Shown one piece after another: positions 16,062-22,970 of a DNA stretch of 64,000 nt (position 1 is its first letter; the number at the start of each line of letters is the position of its first letter). The DNA is taken from positions 56,354-120,353 of the forward strand of contig JAMFSN010000147.1 in the NCBI GenBank assembly GCA_026225295.1, written 5' to 3'. The notes beneath the pieces were generated by a model. That model ran no database searches. It had not been told where the DNA came from and saw only the letters and a list, made by a program, of their open reading frames with translations. The translations under genes were made by a program, and so were the position numbers. Source of the DNA: Frankia alni (GTDB lineage: Bacteria > Actinomycetota > Actinomycetes > Frankiales > Frankiaceae).

Positions 16062-17378
16062 GTGACTGAGCACCAGATCGTCCGGCCCACCCCGATCTCG
16101 GGATTCCCCGAGTGGCTGCCCGAGGTGCGCCGCGTCGAGTTGCGCTGGCTCGACACGATCAGGGCGGCCTTCGAGCGTTACGGCTTCTGCTCGGTGGAGA
16201 CGCCCTCGGTCGAGTCGCTCGACGTCCTGGCGTCCAAGGGTGAGACGTCACAGGAGGTCTACACCCTGCGGCGGCTGCAGGCCGATGCCGACGATCACAG
16301 CGACGCCCGGCTCGGTCTTCACTTCGATCTGACCGTGCCCTTCGCCCGGTATGTTGCCGCCCACTTCAACGACCTGGTCTTCCCGTTCAAGCGGTACCAG
16401 ATCCAGCGGGTGTGGCGCGGCGAGCGGCCGCAGGAGGGCCGGTTCCGCGAGTTCACCCAGTGCGACATCGACGTGATCAACGTCGACTCGGTGCCGGCCC
16501 ACTTCGACGCGGAGCTGCCCAGGGTCGTCCACGAGATCTTCACCGAGTTGGCGCTGCCGGCCCGCACGATCCGAATCAACAACCGGAAGGTGCTGCAGGG
16601 TTTTTACGAAGGGCACGGGATCGGCGATCCGCTGGGCGTCATCCGGGTCGCCGACAAGATCGACAAGATCGGGTCGGACGGCGTCGCGCGGACGCTGTCC
16701 GACGAGCTGGGACTGAGCGCGGATCAGGTCACCGCGTGCATCGCGCTGGCCGCGGTGCGCGGGAGCGACGCCTCGGTCGTCGAGGAGGTGACCCGGCTGG
16801 GGGCCAAGTCCGATCTCCTGTCCGAGGGCCTGGACGAGTTGTCGTTCGTGCTCACCGAGCTGGGCGACCTGCCGCCCGGCGCGGTCGTCGCCGACCTGTC
16901 GATCGCCCGGGGACTCGATTACTACACCGGCACCGTCTACGAAACGACCTTCGACGGCTTCCCGGGGTTCGGGAGCATCTGCTCCGGCGGCCGGTACGAC
17001 GACCTGGCCGGATCATTCATTCGGCGCAACCTGCCCGGGGTGGGCATCTCGATCGGGCTGACCCGGATCTTCGCGAAGCTGGTCGCCGAGGGGCTCATCG
17101 AATCGGCCGGTTCGGCACCGAGCGACGTCCTGGTGGTCATTCCGAGCGACGCCCGACGGTCCGAGGCCCTGGCCACGGCCCGGCTGCTGCGGACCCGCGG
17201 GTTCAACGTCGAGACCTACCACCAGGCCGACAAGCTCGCCAAGCAGGTCCGGTACGCCTCCCGCAAGGCCATCCCGTACGTCTGGTTCCCGCCCTTCGAT
17301 GACGGCCGGCCGCACGAGGTCAAGAGCATGGCGGGCGGCGATCAGGTGTCGGCCGACCCGGCTACCTGGCGCCCCTGA
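16062..17378 (+). CDS. hisS: Histidyl-tRNA synthetase
   Basis: 438 residues from GTG 16062. It charges tRNA-His with histidine in the cytoplasm. Class II synthetase features: PISGFPEWLPEVRRVE at the N-terminus, motif 1 around residues 25-60, LHFDLTVPFARYVA, motif 2 RVWRGERPQEGRFREFTQCD near 125, and the HisRS-specific ARGLDYYTGTVYE near 285. Motif 3 is within GVGISIGLTRI near 330. The C-terminal anticodon-binding domain (VLVVIPSDARRSEALATARLL...) ends at the stop. An in-frame ATG at 16050 would add four residues. Length and motifs are intact. This looks like a housekeeping gene between two accessory loci. Confidence 0.96.
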   Translation: MTEHQIVRPTPISGFPEWLPEVRRVELRWLDTIRAAFERYGFCSVETPSVESLDVLASKGETSQEVYTLRRLQADADDHSDARLGLHFDLTVPFARYVAAHFNDLVFPFKRYQIQRVWRGERPQEGRFREFTQCDIDVINVDSVPAHFDAELPRVVHEIFTELALPARTIRINNRKVLQGFYEGHGIGDPLGVIRVADKIDKIGSDGVARTLSDELGLSADQVTACIALAAVRGSDASVVEEVTRLGAKSDLLSEGLDELSFVLTELGDLPPGAVVADLSIARGLDYYTGTVYETTFDGFPGFGSICSGGRYDDLAGSFIRRNLPGVGISIGLTRIFAKLVAEGLIESAGSAPSDVLVVIPSDARRSEALATARLLRTRGFNVETYHQADKLAKQVRYASRKAIPYVWFPPFDDGRPHEVKSMAGGDQVSADPATWRP

Positions 17379-17432
17379 TCGCCCATCGCGAAATCCGAAT
17401 GCTTCCAGCGGTTTCTGGGTAAACAGTTGGAC

Positions 17433-18122
17433 ATGAGTGACACATCGCGCGAACGCCGCCGATTTCGTGGCTTCGGGCCCGGCCGTCTCCTGTCGAACGC
17501 CGGCGGGGTGGCTGCGCTCGTCGTCGTCGCTCTGATCGTGGCGGTCCTCGCCGGGTGGCGGCCGGCTCTGCCCAACCCCTTCGGAACCAAGACCACCGAC
17601 CGCAGCGGACCGGCGGTGCTGAAGTCGCTGGAGAACCTGCACGCCTACCACGCGGCCAGCGCCCACATCGAGGTGGTGGTCGACCTGGACAAGGAGGCGA
17701 AGTTCCTGCCGTCGAGCCTGCGGGGCGAACGGACGCTGTTCGTCGGCGTCGGTGCGGTGGACGGCTCGGTCGACTTCTCCAAACTCGGCAACAACGCGGT
17801 GACCGTGTCGTCCGACCGGCGGACCGCCACCATCACGCTGCCGCACGCGCAGCTCAGCCCGCCCGCCCTCGATCTCAAGCACAGTTACGTGGTGGCCCGC
17901 CAGCAGGGACTGCTCGACAAACTCGGCAATCTGGTCGGCGGTAGCGGGAACGACCAGAAGCTCTACGAACTGGCGTCGACCAAGATGACGAACGCCGCCC
18001 GAGCCGACGGATCGGTCCTGACCCTGGCCGAACAGAACACCACCGCGATGCTCAAGGGGCTGCTCGGTGCGCTCGGCTATACGACCGTGAACATCAACTA
18101 TGCGGGTAGCCCCGCCAGGTAG
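17433..18122 (+). CDS. DUF4230 membrane-anchored protein
   Basis: 229 residues from ATG 17433 (TTG 17427 is an alternative). The short Arg-rich N-terminus is followed by one transmembrane helix (VAALVVVALIVAVLAGW, about residues 30-47). The extracytoplasmic domain has VLKSLENLHAYHAASAHIEVVVDL near 75 and the ALGYTTVNINY ending typical of DUF4230. The function of this family is unknown. It follows hisS by 54 bases and precedes the second guanidine riboswitch. Confidence 0.8.
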   Translation: MSDTSRERRRFRGFGPGRLLSNAGGVAALVVVALIVAVLAGWRPALPNPFGTKTTDRSGPAVLKSLENLHAYHAASAHIEVVVDLDKEAKFLPSSLRGERTLFVGVGAVDGSVDFSKLGNNAVTVSSDRRTATITLPHAQLSPPALDLKHSYVVARQQGLLDKLGNLVGGSGNDQKLYELASTKMTNAARADGSVLTLAEQNTTAMLKGLLGALGYTTVNINYAGSPAR

Positions 18123-18243
18123 CGTTCGCCCGTTCGCCCGCGGACGGACGATTCGAAGGTGAGATCATTCTTACCGGTTCGCCTCGCCCGGGACACGGCT
18201 GGGAAACGCGGGCGCGGTTTCCTGCACGGGACCCATCACAGGT

Positions 18244-18367
18244 GATGGGGCGCATCTAGGGTTCCGCCGCTGCCCGGTCGATCGACCGACGCACGGGCCT
18301 GGACCGAGAGATGCAGGCGGCACGCCGCGGTGCCGTCCCACGGCGGGACAAAAGCCCGGGAGACAGC
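18244..18367 (+). ncRNA. Guanidine-I (ykkC) riboswitch upstream of the APC permease
   Basis: The same conserved order as at 2226: CTAGGGTTCCGCC at 18256-18268, TGGACCGAGAGATG at 18300-18313, and CGGCGGGACAAAAGCCCGGG at 18341-18360, followed by AGACAG. The variable hairpin arm differs from the first copy, so this is not a recent exact duplication. Downstream, TTCGGC/GCCGAA can form a small hairpin (about 18373-18393) before the ATG at 18415, a candidate expression platform. Confidence 0.93.
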
Positions 18368-18414
18368 CCTCGTTCGGCTGCTCCGTGGCCGAACCGTCGC
18401 GGAAAGCGAACTCC

Positions 18415-19962
18415 ATGACGACCATCGCGCCCGTTCGGGATGACCACGATTCCGGTGATCTCGCCGCCCTCGGATATCCCCAGGAGCTCCATCGCCGGCT
18501 CGGCGGCTTTGCCTCCTTCGCCGCCGGATTCTCGTTCGTCTCCATCCTGACCACCGTCTTCCAACTTTTCGCCTTCGGCTTCAGTTTCGGCGGACCGGCG
18601 TTCTTCTGGACCTGGCCGATCGTGTTCGTCGGTCAATTCTCGGTCGCGCTGGTTTTCGCGGAACTGTCGTCCCGCTATCCGATTGCCGGCAGCATCTACC
18701 AATGGTCGCGACGCATGTCGAACGAGGTGGTCGGCTGGTACGCCGGTTGGCTGATGATGATCGGCTACATCGTGAGCGTCGCGGCGATCGCGATCGCGCT
18801 GCAGTCGGTCCTGCCAGCGGTCTGGTCCGGCTTCCAGATCGTGGGGAGTGACCCGTCGCTGGCGTCCAAGAGCGGCGCGACCAACGCGATCATCATCGGC
18901 AGCATCTGCCTGGTGATCTGCACGGTCATCAGCTCGGTGGGGGTGCGGCTCATGTCCCGGATCACCCAGATCGGCGTGTGCTGCGAGATCGTGGGTGTCA
19001 TCGCGCTGGTCGTCCTGCTGTTCGTGCACGCGAAGAACTCGCCGGCGGTGCTGACCCATACCAACGGCGTCCAGGGTGGCGGCAGCTACTTCTGGCCGTT
19101 CATCATCTCCATGCTGATGGCCGCATACGTCATGTACGGCTTCGACAGTGCCGGTGAACTGTCCGAGGAGACCCGCGACCCGCGCCGGACCGCGCCGAAG
19201 GCCATCATCCGGGCGATGCTCGCGTCGTTCGTCGGAGGCGGTCTGCTGCTGCTGGCCGCGCTGCTCGCCGCACCCAGCACCACCGCTAAGGAGTTGTCGA
19301 CCGTCGGGTTGCCCTATGTCGTGACCAGTCGACTGGGAGAGACGCTCGGCCGGATCCTGCTGGCCGACGTGGCCATTTCGATCTTCTCCGCGGCGCTGGC
19401 GATCCAGGCCTCCGCGTCGCGCGTGATGTTCAGCATGGCCCGCGACGGCCGGCTGCCGTTCTCGCGGCCGCTCGCGAAGGTCGATGCCCGCACGGGCACT
19501 CCGATCGCCACCGGCGTCGTGGTCAGCGTTCTGGCCATCGCGGTCCTGTTCGTGAACTATGGCCAGGCTGAGGTCTTCACCGCGGTCACCGGGGTGTCGG
19601 TCGTCATCGTCTATCTGGCCTATCTGATGGTGACGGTTCCGATGCTCATCCGCCGGGTGCGGGGCACGATGCCCGACCCGATCGGCGACGGTGACGCACC
19701 GCCGTTCAGCCTCGGGCGGTTCGGGTTGCCCATCAACATCGTCGCCGTGGCCATGGGCCTGTTCCTGCTCATCGACATCGGCTGGCCGCGCGAGTCGGTC
19801 TACAACCCGTCGGGCGGCAAGTGGTACCTGCACTACTTCACGCTGCTGTTCGTCGGCGGCGCAGTGGTGCTCGGGGCGATCAGCCACCTGAACATTCACC
19901 GGCGCGACCAGCGGGCGCTGGCCGAAGCGCCGCTGCCCGCGCAGCGGATCAGTGGCGGGTGA
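18415..19962 (+). CDS. APC-superfamily permease under guanidine riboswitch control
   Basis: 515 residues from ATG 18415. The frame opens at GTG 18385, but that would lie within the riboswitch expression region. About 12 hydrophobic segments. The start of TM1 has GGFASFAAGFSFVSILTT, then FAELSSRYPIAGSIYQW, a hallmark of the amino acid/polyamine/organocation family (GABA- and choline-permease-like branch), and VMYGFDSAGELSEETRDPRR near residue 240, the APC consensus loop. Known members carry amino acids, amines or polyamines. Control by guanidine-I makes guanidinium or a guanidino compound the likely substrate; direction is uncertain. The last 14 bases overlap the convergent MurF-Alr gene. Confidence 0.87.
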   Translation: MTTIAPVRDDHDSGDLAALGYPQELHRRLGGFASFAAGFSFVSILTTVFQLFAFGFSFGGPAFFWTWPIVFVGQFSVALVFAELSSRYPIAGSIYQWSRRMSNEVVGWYAGWLMMIGYIVSVAAIAIALQSVLPAVWSGFQIVGSDPSLASKSGATNAIIIGSICLVICTVISSVGVRLMSRITQIGVCCEIVGVIALVVLLFVHAKNSPAVLTHTNGVQGGGSYFWPFIISMLMAAYVMYGFDSAGELSEETRDPRRTAPKAIIRAMLASFVGGGLLLLAALLAAPSTTAKELSTVGLPYVVTSRLGETLGRILLADVAISIFSAALAIQASASRVMFSMARDGRLPFSRPLAKVDARTGTPIATGVVVSVLAIAVLFVNYGQAEVFTAVTGVSVVIVYLAYLMVTVPMLIRRVRGTMPDPIGDGDAPPFSLGRFGLPINIVAVAMGLFLLIDIGWPRESVYNPSGGKWYLHYFTLLFVGGAVVLGAISHLNIHRRDQRALAEAPLPAQRISGG

Positions 19963-22534
19963 AGATCCGCTGAACCCGGGGGCCGACCCGCACGAGCAGC
20001 TCGTAGCCGATCGTCCCGATCGCTTCCGAGACCTCCTCGAGCGAGACGGCCGCCCCGGCCCGCCGGCCGTAGATCAGCACGTCGCTGCCGAGCTGGTCGC
20101 CCGGCATACCGGTCAGGTCGATCGTCATGGAGTCCATCGAGACCCGCCCGATGATCGGGCGGGTCTCGCCGGCCACGGTGACCCGGCCGAAGTTCGAGAA
20201 CGCGCGCGGGACGCAGTCGTGGTAGCCGGCCGGCACGACCCCGATGCGACTGCCGCCCGGCGGCGCGACAAAGGTGCCGCCGTAGCCGACCCGTTCGCCG
20301 GCGCGGAGCTCGAACGTCTCGACCACCCGGCTGACCAGACTGATCGCCGGGTCGAGATCGACGACCGCGCCGGTTGCCGGGGACGGCTGCACTCCGTACA
20401 GGCCGATGCCGACCCGGACCATGTCCAGGTGCGCGTCGGGGAAGCGGATCGCCGCCGACGTGGCCGCCGCGTGGCGCAGGAAATCGGTGAAGCCGAGAGC
20501 CCGGGACCCGTCCACGACGGTCGTGTAGCGGCGCAGCTGTTCGCGGGTGAAGTCGTCTTCCTCCGGCATGTCCGCGCAGCTCAGATGGGTCATCAGGCCG
20601 TCGAGTCGGACGTGCCGGTTGGTCTGCAGGGCCGCGAGCACAGCCAGCGCCGCGTCGGGTTGAAACCCCGTGCGGTGCATCCCCGAGTCGACCTCGAGGT
20701 GGAACGGGACGGGCGGCCCGCCCGCCGCGGTCGTCACCGCTGCCCGGGCCAGGACCGCATCGAGCATCTCGGGGGAGTAGACGAGCGGCACCAGCCCGTG
20801 CCGGAGCATCTTCTCGACCTCGGTGGGTGTCCCGAGCATCACCAATGTTGGGATGTCGACGCCGGCCCGCCGTAGAGCGGCGCCCTCGTCCGCGGACGAG
20901 ACGCCCAGGAAGTCGACGCCCGCGTCCTGCAGGAGTTCGCTGACCTGCACCGCGTTCGTGCCATAGGCGCCCGCTTTGACGACGCCCATCAGCCGGACGC
21001 CCGGCCCCACGAGCCGCCGGAAGGTCAGCACGTTGCTCTCGATGGCCGACGCGTCGATGTAGAGGCGGGTCGGCGGCATGGACTCGACGAGTTCCCGGGC
21101 GAGGTCGACGATCGAGGCATCGGCGCGGGCCTCGATGAGCGCGACATCACCGCCGCGCAGGTCGGCGATCAGATGGGACCGCATGGCCGCGTAGCCGTCG
21201 AACAGGTGGATCGGGACCGCCGGATTGGCCTCATGGGTTGCTGCGGTGACCGCCACGCCGGCCGGGGTGTCCAGCGCGCACAGCACATCGGTGCCGCCGG
21301 CGCCGATGATCCCACCGAGCGCGGCGGCGGTCTCGGGATCGATCGTGGACAGTGGGTCGGCGAGGACGACGACCGTCCGCCCCTTGGGCGCGCGCAACCG
21401 GCGGGCGGTCCGCAGCGCGTTGCCGACCGTCAGCGGGTCGGCGGTCGCGGCATCCCGGACGACCGTGACCCCCTCGGACGTCTGCCAGGTCTCGACGGGC
21501 GTCGAGGTGGGGGAGTAGTCGCCGCCGGCGGCGAGTAGCGGCGCCGAGTCGGGCCGCAGCAACCAGGTCGCGGTGATCGCCAGGCCGACATCGGTGAGCA
21601 CGTCATCCGACGTCGTCGCGACGGCGAACTCTTTCTCACCCCCATCGGGGAACGTCACCTGGACCGTCAGCGTGTCCGGCAGCCGACCGGGCGTGCCGAA
21701 GGTGGGGAGTCCATCGCTCACTCGGTGGACCAACCGGCGGCCCCCGACGGGGCCGGGGGCGCTGGTGGTCGACGGCGAGCCGGCGGCGACGGTTCGCGGC
21801 GGGAGCAGGTCGTCGGGTCGTCCGAAGACGACCCAGCCGTCAGGCCCGGTGTGCCCGGCCATGGTCAGCAGTTCGCGGGCGTAACTCGCCACGTCACCGA
21901 ACCGGGCCACGTAGCGGGACCCCAGATAGGTGACGATCACGTTGTCAGGCCGGACCATCGCGGCGAGCCGGACCATTTCGCCCGGTTCGGAGACCGCCGC
22001 TTCAATGACCGCCAGTTCGGCGTCCTTTGGGCATTCGAGTAGGGCGAGGGCGACGCCGAGTTGGCTGTTGTAGCTGCCGGGGCTGCCGTAGGCGCGCAGT
22101 GAGGTCGATGCGAAGTGGACCAGCGCGTCCTTGGTCACGGTTTTGCCGTGGCTGCCGACCACCGCGACGACCGGTCCGGTCAGCCGACCGCGCCAGAACG
22201 ACGCGAGCCGCTGCAGCCCCACGAGAGCGTCGTCGACGACGATGACCGGCCCGTTGACATCGAGGGCGTCAGCCCGGTCGCGCCCGACGACCACCACGGA
22301 GGCGCCGTTCGCGAGCGCGCGGGCAGCGTGCTGGTAGCCGTGCGTCCGGCGGCCGTCGAGAGCGAAGAAGGCGCTTCCGGTCTGCACCTGACCGGAGTGG
22401 ACGGTGACCCGGTGGACGGCCGGCGAGGGTTCGCTGCCCGGGCCGACCTCTTGCGGGCCAGCCTGGCCGAGGCCGGCCTCGGCCAGGCGCCCGCCGAGGA
22501 TCGCGGCGAGCTCGTGTAGACCGAGGGAGTCCAT
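19949..22534 (-). CDS. MurF - alanine racemase fusion protein
   Basis: 861 residues from ATG 22534. Residues 1-475 are MurF-like (UDP-MurNAc-tripeptide:D-Ala-D-Ala ligase): an N-terminal substrate domain with SGQVQTGSAFFALDGRRTHG, P-loop GSHGKTVTK near 130, and the AVSEPGEM block. The usual GPAHLERFG motif reads GSRYVARFG, losing the conserved His and Glu. Residues 485-861 are alanine racemase: the PLP lysine lies in VVKAGAYG (usually VVKANAYG), then HLEVDSGMHRTGF, VPAGYHDCVPR with the catalytic Tyr, and GRVSMDSMTIDL. Such fusions are known mainly from Bacteroidetes. The domain set pairs with the double Ddl upstream. There is no ribosome site; a -10 seven bases upstream suggests a leaderless mRNA. 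Confidence 0.85.
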   Translation of the reverse strand: MDSLGLHELAAILGGRLAEAGLGQAGPQEVGPGSEPSPAVHRVTVHSGQVQTGSAFFALDGRRTHGYQHAARALANGASVVVVGRDRADALDVNGPVIVVDDALVGLQRLASFWRGRLTGPVVAVVGSHGKTVTKDALVHFASTSLRAYGSPGSYNSQLGVALALLECPKDAELAVIEAAVSEPGEMVRLAAMVRPDNVIVTYLGSRYVARFGDVASYARELLTMAGHTGPDGWVVFGRPDDLLPPRTVAAGSPSTTSAPGPVGGRRLVHRVSDGLPTFGTPGRLPDTLTVQVTFPDGGEKEFAVATTSDDVLTDVGLAITATWLLRPDSAPLLAAGGDYSPTSTPVETWQTSEGVTVVRDAATADPLTVGNALRTARRLRAPKGRTVVVLADPLSTIDPETAAALGGIIGAGGTDVLCALDTPAGVAVTAATHEANPAVPIHLFDGYAAMRSHLIADLRGGDVALIEARADASIVDLARELVESMPPTRLYIDASAIESNVLTFRRLVGPGVRLMGVVKAGAYGTNAVQVSELLQDAGVDFLGVSSADEGAALRRAGVDIPTLVMLGTPTEVEKMLRHGLVPLVYSPEMLDAVLARAAVTTAAGGPPVPFHLEVDSGMHRTGFQPDAALAVLAALQTNRHVRLDGLMTHLSCADMPEEDDFTREQLRRYTTVVDGSRALGFTDFLRHAAATSAAIRFPDAHLDMVRVGIGLYGVQPSPATGAVVDLDPAISLVSRVVETFELRAGERVGYGGTFVAPPGGSRIGVVPAGYHDCVPRAFSNFGRVTVAGETRPIIGRVSMDSMTIDLTGMPGDQLGSDVLIYGRRAGAAVSLEEVSEAIGTIGYELLVRVGPRVQRIFTRH

Positions 22535-22541
22535 CCCGGTC

Positions 22542-22547
22542 AGATTA
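22542..22547 (-). promoter_or_regulatory. -10 element for leaderless MurF-Alr mRNA
   Basis: TAATCT on the minus strand, ending seven bases before the ATG at 22534. No clear -35. The spacing matches other leaderless starts in this window. Confidence 0.5.
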
Positions 22548-22582
22548 GCCCGCCGGGCATCAGGTTTCCGGACGTGCCCGAC

Positions 22583-22834
22583 TCACGGACCCCCGGACAA
22601 GCCGTACGGGCGGTACCCGTCGCCCCTACGCAGATAGATCTCCATCGTGCAGGTCGACGGCGGGTGGAACCGGTCGCGTACCGCCGGCGGCGTGATCACG
22701 GCCACCATCGGCTGTCCGGCCGGACCTCGACCGATCCGCCGCGGCCCGCCGTAGGCGCCGGTCTGCGCGCGGAACTCCCGCTCGTCGATGGCGCCGCCTT
22801 GGTAGCGGGGCCGAGGACGGGAGATCCACGATGC
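22583..22834 (-). pseudogene. Possible gene remnant between the MurF-Alr and Ddl genes
   Basis: In the 436-base gap there is an 84-codon stretch on the minus strand, open between a TAG and a TGA at 22583-22585. Third positions are almost all G/C after about the thirteenth codon. The product has a normal globular composition (RYQGGAIDEREFRAQTGAYG, MVAVITPPAVRDRF, TCTMEIYLRRGDGYRPYG). No start codon exists at its beginning; the first ATG would leave only 41 residues. It looks like the 3' end of a lost gene. No family is recognised. A short real protein from the internal ATG is the alternative. Confidence 0.35.
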
Positions 22835-22970
22835 CTACCCACTAGACGGCGATTGTCGATGACCGTGGTCTGCCGACAACAATCAACCGCCGAAGATCCC
22901 ATGAACTTGTCGCGACAGTAGCGGGAGGTCGACTGGCGCGGCGCGAAGTGTCTGGACCTGGACAACCCGC

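Noticed and set aside
18256..19899. 547-codon minus-strand frame over the APC permease and riboswitch
   Set aside because: His/Asp/Arg-rich shadow of a membrane protein gene; it also crosses a structured riboswitch.
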